In this document: one piece after another, positions 48,183 to 57,059 of the stretch | Layout of the letters: each line of letters opens with the position of its first letter | Numbering within the stretch: position 1 is the first letter of the stretch | Assembly: GCF_024362345.1 (NCBI RefSeq) | Contig: NZ_CP101505.1 | Span: 2,873,501 to 2,937,500 of the forward strand | Direction: 5' to 3' | Length of the DNA stretch: 64,000 bases | Origin: Polaribacter dokdonensis | GTDB taxonomy: Bacteria; Bacteroidota; Bacteroidia; Flavobacteriales; Flavobacteriaceae | Notes under the pieces: model-generated | What the model was told of the DNA's origin: nothing | Seen by the model: only the letters and a program-made list of their open reading frames with translations | Database searches by the model: none | Made by a program: the position numbers and the translations under genes

Positions 48183-49115
48183 ATGCAACAAACTACGAAT
48201 TCCATACTTATGATTCGTCCTGTAAGTTTTAGGATGAATGAGCAAACTGCTGTGAATAATTACTACCAAGAAGATTTAAGTATTAAGAATGCAGAAATTA
48301 ATGAAAAGGCACAATTAGAGTTCGATGATTATGTAGATAAACTAAAGTCTTTTGGAATAAATGTTATCGTAATTTCAGATACTTTAGAAAATGATACACC
48401 AGATTCTATTTTTCCAAATAATTGGATTTCTTTTCATGAAAATGGTACAATTGCCATTTACCCAATGTTTGCAGAAAATAGAAGATTGGAAAGAAGAGAA
48501 GATGTTTTAGATACACTTGAAAAAAATGGATTTCTGATAGAGAATGTTATAGATTATACTTCTGCAGAAGAGCAAAATGTATTTCTAGAAGGCACAGGAA
48601 GTATGATTTTAGATAGACAAAATCAAAAGGCATATTGTGCATTATCTCCAAGAGCAGATGAAGAATTATTTATAGAGTTTTGTGAAGATTTTGAATATAC
48701 ACCAGTAATTTTCACTGCAAATCAAACCGTAAATGGTACTAGAGAAGCTATTTATCATACTAATGTTATGATGTGTGTTGCAGAAACATTTGCTGTAATT
48801 TGTTTGTCATCTATAGACGATAAAAAAGAACGTAAACAAGTTTTAAAATCATTAAAAGAAGACAAAAAAGATATTATTGATATCTCTGAAGAACAGGTTA
48901 CTAATTTTGCAGGGAATATGTTGCAAGTTCAAGGTAGTAATAATGAGCGTTTTTTAATTATGAGTCAAGCTGCTTATGATTCTTTAACAAAAGATCAAAT
49001 TAACAGAATTGAGAAGCACTGCAAAATAATTTCTAGCTCATTATCAACCATAGAAACTTGTGGAGGTGGAAGTGCAAGATGTATGATGGCTGAAGTATTT
49101 TTACCAAAACAATAA
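48183..49115 (+). CDS. ctlX: Citrulline utilization hydrolase CtlX-type protein
   Basis: 310 residues, arginine-deiminase-related. It carries the family's TPDSIFPNNWISFH segment, YHTNVMM near 198-204 and a C-terminal nucleophile in GGGSARCMMAEVF (Cys300). CtlX proteins hydrolyse citrulline or a related amide; the exact substrate here is inferred from similarity. It is divergent from the fasciclin gene and 7 nt upstream of the PrsW-like gene. Confidence 0.88.
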   Translation: MQQTTNSILMIRPVSFRMNEQTAVNNYYQEDLSIKNAEINEKAQLEFDDYVDKLKSFGINVIVISDTLENDTPDSIFPNNWISFHENGTIAIYPMFAENRRLERREDVLDTLEKNGFLIENVIDYTSAEEQNVFLEGTGSMILDRQNQKAYCALSPRADEELFIEFCEDFEYTPVIFTANQTVNGTREAIYHTNVMMCVAETFAVICLSSIDDKKERKQVLKSLKEDKKDIIDISEEQVTNFAGNMLQVQGSNNERFLIMSQAAYDSLTKDQINRIEKHCKIISSSLSTIETCGGGSARCMMAEVFLPKQ

Positions 49116-49122
49116 TAAAAAA

Positions 49123-49797
49123 ATGACTTTATTATTGCTTGCTCTGGCCCCAATTGTAGTTATTTTAATTTACATTTATGTAAAAGATAAATACGAAAAG
49201 GAACCAATTGGTTTATTGCTTAAAAACTTTTTTTTAGGAGCTGTAGTTAGTATAATAATAACCTTAGTTCTTGGTTTTGCAGCCAATATTATCTTTCCTA
49301 TAACAGATGAAAAAAGTATTTTACAACAATTTGTTAAAGCCTTTTTTGTTGTTGCTTTGGTAGAAGAATTTTCTAAATATATTATTGTAAAATACTATGC
49401 ACAAAAGAAAACTGATTTTAACGAACCTTTTGATGGTATTGTATATGCAGTAGTTGTTTCTATGGGTTTTGCAGCTTTAGAAAATGTATTGTATGTATTT
49501 CAATATGGAGTAACAACAGGTTTAACTAGAGCATTTACAGCAGTTCCTGCACATGCTACTTTCGGAATTTTAATGGGCTATTTTATGGGTAAGGCTAAGT
49601 TTTCTAATAATAGAGTAAAATACAATTTACTTGGTTTGTTAATTGCAACATTATTTCATGGAGCTTATGACTTTTTTCTATTCATCAACTTTATTCCAGG
49701 TATTGCAATTGGAGCTTTTGTTTCTTTAATAATTGGCATTGTATTATCTCAAAAAGCAATTAAAAAGCATCAACGAATTTCTCACTTTAAAGCTTAA
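49123..49797 (+). CDS. PrsW-family intramembrane metalloprotease
   Basis: 224 residues, several membrane helices. PrsW motifs are present: EE at 81-82 (VEEFSKY), MGFAALEN, then His144 in AVPAHATFG and His179 in LFHGAYDF. In Bacillus PrsW initiates regulated proteolysis of an anti-sigma factor, but no such partner is seen here. It shares a transcript with ctlX and its 3' end overlaps the T9SS cargo gene by 11 bases. Confidence 0.9.
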   Translation: MTLLLLALAPIVVILIYIYVKDKYEKEPIGLLLKNFFLGAVVSIIITLVLGFAANIIFPITDEKSILQQFVKAFFVVALVEEFSKYIIVKYYAQKKTDFNEPFDGIVYAVVVSMGFAALENVLYVFQYGVTTGLTRAFTAVPAHATFGILMGYFMGKAKFSNNRVKYNLLGLLIATLFHGAYDFFLFINFIPGIAIGAFVSLIIGIVLSQKAIKKHQRISHFKA

Positions 49798-50920
49798 TTA
49801 ATTTCTTAATTATTGTTGATGAATCTTTAAAACGAACCCTCATTAAATACATCCCTTTAGGTAATTGACTAATATCTACTTGAGAATTAACAGTCGATTG
49901 TTGAATAACTTCTTTCCCTAAAGCATTATAAATTGATAGACTAAATATATTCTCTGAATTAGAAATATTTATAATCCCTGAAGTTGGATTAGGAGAAATT
50001 TCTAAATCTTTTAACTGATGCTTATCTGTACTTAAGGTTTTTAATCTATCATCTTTAAATTCATATAGTTTTTGAGGTAGATTAATTCCATTTCTATCAA
50101 CTTTTTCTCTAGAGATATAGAACTTTCCATTATCAAATGCAGTTATCGCTTCAACTTGACTGAATTGTTCCATTTGAGAAGATGATAATGTAGTTTTATC
50201 AAAACCTGCAAAAAAGATATCTTCACTAAATATAGGGCTTCTTCTTATGTAAATTATAAAAGGATTTCCAGTAGAATCAGAACCACAGAGTAAATATGCT
50301 TCTGTATTTACAGTAGCTCCAGTTATAAGGCCATTAACATTTCCTGTACTTATTTTCTCAGCTGTATAATTTCCGATTGTTTTTGGTATTTTATAAAGAT
50401 TACTTTTAAAATCTGACCAATTTTTAGAAAAAATATATAAAGAATTATCTATAACCACAAAAGCTTCAGCATCAAAATTATGCATGTTAATTCTTTCAGT
50501 AAAATCAGTTTGGTCTTCGTATGCAAAACTTATAGTTTCAGCTGTAACAGAATCACTTGCTAAATAGTCAGATTTTGCAATTCGATAAATTTTTAAATCT
50601 TTTCTATTTCCAACATTATTACCAAAATCGCCAATATAAATATAGGTTTCATCTTCTGTAATATCTTCCCAATCTATATTTGTTGCATTAGAGATATTTA
50701 TGGTTCTAAGTAAATTGCCAGTTAAACTATCTAATTCATAAAGATTTGCAGCATCTCCACTATCATTATGAGTTATAATTTTGCCATTTAAAAACAATAA
50801 CCCAGAAGTTTCTGAAACATCATTTGGTAATTCAAATTTATCTTTGAAATCTTCAATTTGAGAAAAACTGAAAGTAATGTTTAAAACAAAAACAATTATT
50901 AAAGCAATTTTTTTAAGCAT
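49787..50920 (-). CDS. Secreted protein with T9SS type A sorting domain
   Basis: 377 residues: signal peptide (VLNITFSFSQIEDF), an unassigned central region with a WEDITEDETYIYIGDFGNN segment, possibly a beta-propeller-like domain (residues about 25-300), and a C-terminal sorting domain from about 300 (LEISPNPTSGIINISN... GMYLMRVRF). Cargo for the type IX secretion system, hence cell surface or medium. It follows pafA by 3 nt in the same operon. Confidence 0.85.
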   Translation of the reverse strand: MLKKIALIIVFVLNITFSFSQIEDFKDKFELPNDVSETSGLLFLNGKIITHNDSGDAANLYELDSLTGNLLRTINISNATNIDWEDITEDETYIYIGDFGNNVGNRKDLKIYRIAKSDYLASDSVTAETISFAYEDQTDFTERINMHNFDAEAFVVIDNSLYIFSKNWSDFKSNLYKIPKTIGNYTAEKISTGNVNGLITGATVNTEAYLLCGSDSTGNPFIIYIRRSPIFSEDIFFAGFDKTTLSSSQMEQFSQVEAITAFDNGKFYISREKVDRNGINLPQKLYEFKDDRLKTLSTDKHQLKDLEISPNPTSGIINISNSENIFSLSIYNALGKEVIQQSTVNSQVDISQLPKGMYLMRVRFKDSSTIIKKLIKL

Positions 50921-50923
50921 AGT

Positions 50924-52561
50924 TTAATTTTTAAGTGCTTCAGTTACTATTTTACCAGTAGATGAATTTGGGGCTTCAATACCAAGTAAATTAGCCAATG
51001 TTGGAGCAATATCTATAATTTCATATCTTTTTTTAGAGACACCTTTTTTAATTCCTTTACCATAAAATATTATTGGTATGTGTGTGTCATAAGAATAACC
51101 TGACCCATGAGAAGTACCTGTTTTAGATCTTGACAATGTTGCAGGATAAGGAATAAGCATAACATCTCCAGATAACTTTTGGTTGTATCCATTTTGAAGC
51201 GAATTCATCAATCCTTCAGAAAAATGGTTAGTTTGTAATGTTTTTGCAGTTACAGCTTTATAAATTCCTTCTAAATTTTCTAGCTCACTTACTATTTTAT
51301 CAGCAACTTGATTTTTAGAGAAACCCAATGCTTCAATTTTCTCTTTATTCAAGAAAATTTGATAGTTAGAAATGTTATTTACAAACTCAACCGAATTAAA
51401 ATACTTTTTGGTAATAGATGAAATAGAATCTCTAAGTTGATTTATTTTGAGGTAATGAGCAGGAATTTTTAAAGATTGTAAATACGAAGGTACATGAACA
51501 GCAGCATGATCTGCAGTTAAAAAAAGTGTGTAATTATCTTTACCAACCTTATTGTCTAAGAATTTAAAGAAATTAGCTAAATCTCTATCTAACTTTAAGT
51601 AGGTGTCTTCTATTTCTACTGATGCTGGTCCATATTGATGACCAATATAGTCTGTAGAAGAAAAGCTTATTGCTAAAAAATCAGTGTGATTAGATTTTCC
51701 TAATTTTTCTCCAAGTATTGCTGCTTTAGCAAAATCTACAGTTAATGTATTGCCTTCAGGTATTCCTTTAAGAATACTATAATTCCCATTTTGATTCCTC
51801 AATTGTGGAATGTTGTGAGGAAAAGTAGGTGTTGTTTCACCTCTAAATAAACCTTCGAATTTGTTGTCGTCAGCAATACTATTTACATAGGTATTTATAT
51901 CAAAAAGAGTTTTCCATGGTTTAAGCAAATAGCTATTTGCTTTACCAGATAAATTAAATGTATTTACCCAATGTGGTAATTCAGTCATGTAAAATGAACT
52001 CGATATAAATTTACCTTCATTACCACCATCAAACCAGTAAGCACCATTTGCAGTATGTCCTGCAGGTAAAATTGCAGACCTATCTTTAATGGCAATTCCT
52101 ATTGATTTTCCTTTAGAAACTTGATGCAGTTTAAGTTGATCTCCTAATGTAGAGGTAAATAATCTGTGAGGAGATTTTTTACCTGCTTTTCCATTATTTC
52201 CAATAGTTTCGTAATTGTCATCATCAACACAGTAAATGGTTTTGTTCAAGAATTTATCATACCAGTTGTTAGAAATAATTCCATGGTTGTTTGGGGTAGT
52301 TCCACTATAAATGGTAGCATGCCCAACAGCAGTATAAGTTGGTATTAAATTGTAATGTGCATTTTCTAAGGAAAAGCCATCATTTAGAAGACGTTTAAAT
52401 CCATCCTCTGAAAAACGATCTGAAAAACGGGTTAAATAATCATATCGCATTTGGTCTATTACAATACCAATTACTAATTTAGGTTTGTTCTTTTTAGTTT
52501 CATTAGCCGTAAAACTTAAAAAAAATAGAGAGGTTAATAGGTATAATATTGATTTCTTCAT
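50924..52561 (-). CDS. pafA: PafA-type alkaline phosphatase
   Basis: Secreted/periplasmic Zn2+ phosphomonoesterase of the alkaline phosphatase superfamily; 545 residues with signal peptide (SLFFLSFTAN). Metal ligand Asp36 (VIDQMRYDY), nucleophile Thr in PTYTAVGHA (about 77), STDYIGH, TADHA and the final SHGSGYSYDTH. Threonine rather than serine as nucleophile is typical of PafA. The promoter is a TACTTTTG at 52585-52592, and the operon continues into the T9SS cargo gene. Confidence 0.93.
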   Translation of the reverse strand: MKKSILYLLTSLFFLSFTANETKKNKPKLVIGIVIDQMRYDYLTRFSDRFSEDGFKRLLNDGFSLENAHYNLIPTYTAVGHATIYSGTTPNNHGIISNNWYDKFLNKTIYCVDDDNYETIGNNGKAGKKSPHRLFTSTLGDQLKLHQVSKGKSIGIAIKDRSAILPAGHTANGAYWFDGGNEGKFISSSFYMTELPHWVNTFNLSGKANSYLLKPWKTLFDINTYVNSIADDNKFEGLFRGETTPTFPHNIPQLRNQNGNYSILKGIPEGNTLTVDFAKAAILGEKLGKSNHTDFLAISFSSTDYIGHQYGPASVEIEDTYLKLDRDLANFFKFLDNKVGKDNYTLFLTADHAAVHVPSYLQSLKIPAHYLKINQLRDSISSITKKYFNSVEFVNNISNYQIFLNKEKIEALGFSKNQVADKIVSELENLEGIYKAVTAKTLQTNHFSEGLMNSLQNGYNQKLSGDVMLIPYPATLSRSKTGTSHGSGYSYDTHIPIIFYGKGIKKGVSKKRYEIIDIAPTLANLLGIEAPNSSTGKIVTEALKN

Positions 52562-52584
52562 GCGTTCATTTATCTTTTATATGT

Positions 52585-52592
52585 CAAAAGTA
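52585..52592 (-). promoter_or_regulatory. pafA promoter, -7 box
   Basis: Minus-strand TACTTTTG, perfect -7 box, 23 nt upstream of the pafA ATG. No obvious pho-type repeat was recognised. Confidence 0.65.
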
Positions 52593-52667
52593 AATATTTT
52601 TTATTTTGAATACACGATTTAGATATTGTCTAAATGTTATTTCTTAATTTAGCGTAAAAATTAATCT

Positions 52668-53408
52668 GTGAATTACATAGAACACATAGGTAAATATTAT
52701 TTAATGCTCAAGCAGGTTTTTAAAAGGCCTCAAAAAGCGAGGGTGTTTTATGATGCTTTACTTAAGGAAATTGAGGAGTTAGGCTTGAAATCTTTAGGTA
52801 TTATTTTATTTATTTCTTTTTTTATTGGAGGTGTAATTGCCTTGCAGACAGCTTTAAATTTAGATAGTGCTTTTATTCCTAGGTCTTTAATTGGTTTCGC
52901 AGCAAAAAGGTCTATCATTTTAGAATTTGCACCTACTTTTTGTTCTATAATTTTAGCAGGTAAAGTAGGTTCTTATATAACTTCTAGTATTGGGACTATG
53001 AGAGTTACAGAACAAATTGATGCACTTGAAGTAATGGGTATTAATTCTTTAAATCACTTAGTGCTTCCAAAAGTAATTGCCACAGTATTCTTTTATCCTT
53101 TCCTTATAACTTTAGGAATGTTTTTGGGAATGTTAGGTGGGTATTTAGCAGGAGTACTTTCAGGTTTATTTAGTGGGGTAAATTATATAGAGGGTCTACA
53201 GACAGATTTTCAACCATTTTTAATAGTCTATGCAATTATTAAAACTTTGGTTTTTGCATTTCTTATAGCAACAGTTCCTTCATACCATGGTTACTATGTT
53301 AAAGGAGGATCTATAGCAGTGGGTAAAGCAAGTACTCAATCTGTTGTTTGGACAACTATATTAATTGTTATTGCGAATTACTTTTTAACCCAAATGCTAT
53401 TAACATAA
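52668..53408 (+). CDS. mlaE: MlaE-type ABC transporter permease
   Basis: 246 residues, five or six membrane segments. The MlaE/YrbE family feature GTMRVTEQIDALEVMGI (near 107-123) is present. Part of a phospholipid/sterol trafficking ABC system. The start is GTG at 52668, giving the conserved NYIEHIGKYY opening; the next Met is at residue 13. The ATP-binding gene follows directly. No mlaD-like gene is adjacent. Confidence 0.92.
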   Translation: MNYIEHIGKYYLMLKQVFKRPQKARVFYDALLKEIEELGLKSLGIILFISFFIGGVIALQTALNLDSAFIPRSLIGFAAKRSIILEFAPTFCSIILAGKVGSYITSSIGTMRVTEQIDALEVMGINSLNHLVLPKVIATVFFYPFLITLGMFLGMLGGYLAGVLSGLFSGVNYIEGLQTDFQPFLIVYAIIKTLVFAFLIATVPSYHGYYVKGGSIAVGKASTQSVVWTTILIVIANYFLTQMLLT

Positions 53409-54176
53409 ATGATAGAGGTAAAAGATTTACGAAAAGGCTTTGGAGATGTTGAAGTATTAAAAGGTATTTCTACAACTTTTCATCCAGGAAAAACAAGTTT
53501 AATTATCGGTCAAAGTGGTGCAGGAAAAACAGTTTTTCTGAAGTCATTAATTGGATTACATAAGCCAGAAGGAGGAACGATATCTTTTGATGGACGAATA
53601 AATACTAATTTTAGTATTGAGGAAAAAAGACAGTGGAGACAAGAAATAGGTATGGTTTTTCAAGGAAGTGCGCTTTTTGATTCACAAACAGTAGAAGAAA
53701 ATGTAATGTTTCCTTTAAAAATGTTTACCAAACAATCCCAAGCAGAAATGTTAGAACGGGTTAATTTTGTCTTAGATAGAGTAAATCTTAAAGATTCTAA
53801 TGATAGATTTCCAGCAGAACTTTCTGGAGGAATGCAAAAAAGAGTTGCTATTGCAAGAGCAATTGTAATGAAACCAAAATATCTTTTTTGTGATGAACCT
53901 AATTCAGGATTAGATCCACAAACAGCTACAGTAATAGATAATTTAATTCAAGAAATTACGGATGAATACCAAATTACAACGGTTATTAATACCCATGATA
54001 TGAATTCTGTAATGGAAATTGGAGAAAAAATTATTTTTTTAAAGGATGGTAAAAAAGAGTGGGAAGGTAGTAGTGAAGAGATGTTTAAAACTGATAATGA
54101 AGCTGTTGTAGGTTTTGTGTATTCTTCTAATTTATTTAAGAAAGTTAGAGAAGCATATTTAAATGAAACAAATTAG
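53409..54176 (+). CDS. mlaF: MlaF/Mkl-type ABC ATP-binding protein
   Basis: 255 residues. Walker A GQSGAGKT (34-41), signature LSGGMQKR near 139 and Walker B YLFCDEPNSGLDP; the GMQKR variant is typical of MlaF/Mkl. It starts where the MlaE gene stops (no gap). Energises lipid transport to or from the outer membrane. Confidence 0.93.
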   Translation: MIEVKDLRKGFGDVEVLKGISTTFHPGKTSLIIGQSGAGKTVFLKSLIGLHKPEGGTISFDGRINTNFSIEEKRQWRQEIGMVFQGSALFDSQTVEENVMFPLKMFTKQSQAEMLERVNFVLDRVNLKDSNDRFPAELSGGMQKRVAIARAIVMKPKYLFCDEPNSGLDPQTATVIDNLIQEITDEYQITTVINTHDMNSVMEIGEKIIFLKDGKKEWEGSSEEMFKTDNEAVVGFVYSSNLFKKVREAYLNETN

Positions 54177-54184
54177 TAAAAACG

Positions 54185-54215
54185 TTTGTTTTTTATAAAA
54201 TAACATATATATTTG
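54185..54215 (+). promoter_or_regulatory. tRNA-Lys promoter
   Basis: TTTG (54185-54188), 19-nt spacer, TATATTTG (54208-54215); 22 nt before the tRNA 5' end. Confidence 0.85.
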
Positions 54216-54237
54216 CACCCGCTTAAACGAAAAGAAT

Positions 54238-54310
54238 GACCTGGTAGCTCAGTTGGTAGAGCATCTCCCTTTTAAGGAGAGGGTCCTGGGTTCGAGCCCC
54301 AGCCCGGTCA
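54238..54310 (+). tRNA. tRNA-Lys (UUU)
   Basis: 73-nt cloverleaf: acceptor GACCTGG pairs with CCCGGTC (one T-G), D-arm with AGTTGGTAGAG, anticodon stem TCTCC/GGAGA around loop CTTTTAA (anticodon TTT), T-loop TTCGAGC. CCA is not encoded. A terminator follows. Confidence 0.97.
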
Positions 54311-54313
54311 CTG

Positions 54314-54343
54314 AAAACTCTGCAAGAAATTGCAGAGTTTTTT
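54314..54343 (+). terminator. Terminator of tRNA-Lys
   Basis: AAAACTCTGCAA and TTGCAGAGTTTT, a perfect 12-bp stem with a GAAA tetraloop and a trailing T-run, 4 nt after the tRNA. Confidence 0.92.
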
Positions 54344-54384
54344 ATTTACTAGAAGTTTTACTTTGAATTTCTTAATTTTGATTC

Positions 54385-54921
54385 ATGATAAAATCTTTAG
54401 TTTACGTCTTAATTCTTTATTTTATGGGTAGTTCATCTTATATGTTATTTAACTTTTCGAAAGACACGAATATCTCTGCATGGAAAATAGTTGATGATGT
54501 TGTTATGGGAGGAAGATCTAATGGTTCTTTTAAACTGAATGAAAACGGTAATGGTTTATTTTATGGGGAAATATCATTAAAAAATAATGGAGGTTTTTCA
54601 TCTGTAAGATATTCTTTTAATAAAATAGATATCTCAGCCTATACAAAAGTGGTTTTAAGAATAAAAGGTGATGGAAAAGAATATCAGTTTAGGGTGAAAG
54701 ACGATAATAGCCAATATTATTCTTTTATAAAAAAGTTTGATACTACAGGAGATTGGCAGACGATTGAAATACCCTTTGAAGAAATGTATCCAGCATTTAG
54801 AGGAAGAAAATTAAATATCCAAAATTTTTCATCCACAACATTGGCACAAATTGCTTTTTTGATTGGTAATAAAAAAGAAGAGGTTTTTCAGCTAGAAATA
54901 GATCAAATTTATCTTCAATAA
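54385..54921 (+). CDS. CIA30-family protein
   Basis: 178 residues; the CIA30 domain (NADH:ubiquinone oxidoreductase intermediate-associated protein family) spans about 20-178, with the family hallmarks WKIVDDVVMGGRSNG and GGFSSVRYSF. Residues 1-20 are hydrophobic. A perfect TAATTTTG box lies only 4 nt before the ATG, so the mRNA may be leaderless or translation may begin at Met20. Role in bacteria unclear. Confidence 0.85.
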   Translation: MIKSLVYVLILYFMGSSSYMLFNFSKDTNISAWKIVDDVVMGGRSNGSFKLNENGNGLFYGEISLKNNGGFSSVRYSFNKIDISAYTKVVLRIKGDGKEYQFRVKDDNSQYYSFIKKFDTTGDWQTIEIPFEEMYPAFRGRKLNIQNFSSTTLAQIAFLIGNKKEEVFQLEIDQIYLQ

Positions 54922-54978
54922 CATTCCGATTTTCAGAAACTTTTTTTTGTATCTTTCCAAAGCTATTTTAACTATTTC

Positions 54979-56457
54979 ATGGAAGAAGACATTCAAAAGA
55001 ATATAAAACCACATCCGCCAAAAGAAGATAATGCTACTCAAAATGTTAAGGAGGATGCAAAGGGTTTATTTGTTAGTATAAGACAATTTTTAATAGAGTT
55101 ATTTGACTTTAGAGATGATACAGATCATGAAGCTACATTAGAAGCTATAAAGGCAGATATTCCGTTTAAAGGAGCAACAGCTTGGATTTTAATTTTTGCT
55201 GTTTTTGTGGCGTCTATAGGCTTAAATGCAGACTCTACTGCAGTTGTAATTGGAGCCATGTTAATATCTCCTTTAATGGGTCCAATATTGGGTATTGGTA
55301 TGTCTTTTGCGTTAAACGATATTGAAACGTTTAAGAAATCCTTAATCAATCTAGGAATAATGATTGGTTTAAGTTTGTTCGCATCATTTTTATTCTTTTA
55401 CTTTTTTCCTTTAAGTGAAGATAATTCTGAGTTATTAGGAAGAGTTAGCCCAGACATTAGAGATGTTCTCATCGCATTTTTTGGAGGTTTAGCGCTTATG
55501 GTAGCTCGTACAAAACGTGGTACTATTGCTTCAGTTATTTTTGGTGTAGCCATTGCCACTGCTTTAATGCCACCTTTATGTACTGCTGGTTATGGTTTGG
55601 CTAAAGCTAATTTCTCTTACTTTTTTGGAGCCATGTATTTATTTACGATAAATACTATTTTTATAGCATTAGCTACATTTTTGGTGATGAAGTTACTTCG
55701 TTTCCCAATGCATAAATATGCAAATGCAGCCAAACGAAAACGTTATTCAACCATTGCAACAGTTGTAGGTGTAGCTGTAATGATTCCTGCTATTTTTACT
55801 TTTTTAAAGGTATTTGAAGAAAGTCAAATTAACAATCAGTTTGATAATTTCGTTAAGAATGAAATTAAGGAAATAGATGGATTTCAACTTATTGGTGCAC
55901 CTGAATTAAGCATAAAGGATAAAGAGATTAAAATGAGTTTCTTTAACGAGGTTAGTGATGGAGAAAGAAATTTAATTAAAAATCAATTAAACAATAAAGA
56001 ATATATAAAAATTAAGGATTTCGATATTAAAATTAAAGGTAGTGATACTAAAAGTTTTGAGTTAATTACAACTGCTTACAAGGAGAAAAGAGAGGAGTTG
56101 CAAGAAAGTGAAAACATTATTGATGGACTGCATAAACAGATAACTGAATTAAAGGAAACAATTTCCTCTCTAAATAATAGAATTGAGCAAGATGCTTTAA
56201 ACAAAAATCAACAAGCTATAGCATTTAATTCAATCATCAAAGAAGCAAAAATAAGATACAATAATATTGAGTCTATTGCTTTTTCTAGAGAATTGTATTC
56301 TAAAGATTTTATTAAAATTGATACAATTCCTGTGGCAACGATTAATTGGAACGATAAAATAAAAGACTCAGTTTTAATTAAAAAGGAATTAGAGTTTAGA
56401 GCTTGGTTACAAAAAGAAATGAAGTTAGACACGCTCTTTATAAAGCGTCAAGAATAA
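54979..56457 (+). CDS. DUF389-domain membrane protein
   Basis: 492 residues. DUF389 (about 50-270) with multiple helices: STAVVIGAMLISPLMGPILG and IATALMPPLCTAGYGLA are the diagnostic segments. It is followed by a soluble region (290-360) and a predicted coiled coil (KREELQESENIIDGLHKQ, about 370-410). Typical transporter-like family of unknown substrate; the long C-terminal extension is a Bacteroidota variant. Near-consensus promoter box TATCTTTC at 54950-54957. Confidence 0.85.
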   Translation: MEEDIQKNIKPHPPKEDNATQNVKEDAKGLFVSIRQFLIELFDFRDDTDHEATLEAIKADIPFKGATAWILIFAVFVASIGLNADSTAVVIGAMLISPLMGPILGIGMSFALNDIETFKKSLINLGIMIGLSLFASFLFFYFFPLSEDNSELLGRVSPDIRDVLIAFFGGLALMVARTKRGTIASVIFGVAIATALMPPLCTAGYGLAKANFSYFFGAMYLFTINTIFIALATFLVMKLLRFPMHKYANAAKRKRYSTIATVVGVAVMIPAIFTFLKVFEESQINNQFDNFVKNEIKEIDGFQLIGAPELSIKDKEIKMSFFNEVSDGERNLIKNQLNNKEYIKIKDFDIKIKGSDTKSFELITTAYKEKREELQESENIIDGLHKQITELKETISSLNNRIEQDALNKNQQAIAFNSIIKEAKIRYNNIESIAFSRELYSKDFIKIDTIPVATINWNDKIKDSVLIKKELEFRAWLQKEMKLDTLFIKRQE

Positions 56458-56461
56458 ATTT

Positions 56462-57055
56462 TTAAATAGTTTCTACCTCTACATTTTGATTAAAGAGATA
56501 AACTTTTTGATTATCGGTGTTTAAGCACTCAAAACGAGTTCGTCTTTTATTGCCTCTTTTATAAATAGTATTTTTAAATAGAAAAGTTTGTCCAAAAGGT
56601 AAATCAAATACAAAATGTTTGCCTGAGCTTGGTTTAAATTCTCTTAAAGCTAAAGATAATTTTGCGTCAGAATCTGTACTTGCTTTTGGGTTTTTTAAAT
56701 AGTTGGCTAAATGAGGTAGCATTTCATATTTAAAAATATCTGGTTTTAAAAACGGCAGCATTAAGTGCTGAAAAACTTTTTTCCATTCTTTTCCATGAGG
56801 TTGAACTCTACCAAATTTTTGATGTGTAATATGATGTGCAATCTCATGCACAAGCGTTAATAAAAACTGATATTGATTAAGATTGTTATTTACAGTAATT
56901 TGAAAAGTCCCATCAGGCATTTTTCTAAAATCGCCATGTTTGGTTTCTCTCTGATTTACAATTTTTAAGCTAAAATTATTTTGTTCAATTAAATATTGAA
57001 CCATCATAATAGCATTTTCTGGAATGTATTTAGATAAAATAGAATTCAAAGGCAT
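56462..57055 (-). CDS. SprT-like metalloprotease domain protein
   Basis: 197 residues. Zinc signature HEIAH at 70-74 with a third ligand region in GRVQPHGKEWKKVFQHL, the SprT/Spartan N-terminal type. A C-terminal part with GKHFVFDLPFGQTFLF is seen in Bacteroidota relatives. Likely cytosolic; role unknown. Begins 4 nt after the SDR stop, so it shares that transcript. Confidence 0.85.
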   Translation of the reverse strand: MPLNSILSKYIPENAIMMVQYLIEQNNFSLKIVNQRETKHGDFRKMPDGTFQITVNNNLNQYQFLLTLVHEIAHHITHQKFGRVQPHGKEWKKVFQHLMLPFLKPDIFKYEMLPHLANYLKNPKASTDSDAKLSLALREFKPSSGKHFVFDLPFGQTFLFKNTIYKRGNKRRTRFECLNTDNQKVYLFNQNVEVETI

Positions 57056-57059
57056 TAAT

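Noticed and set aside
55125..55349. Minus-strand frame inside the DUF389 gene
   Set aside because: Antisense of conserved membrane helices, no independent support.
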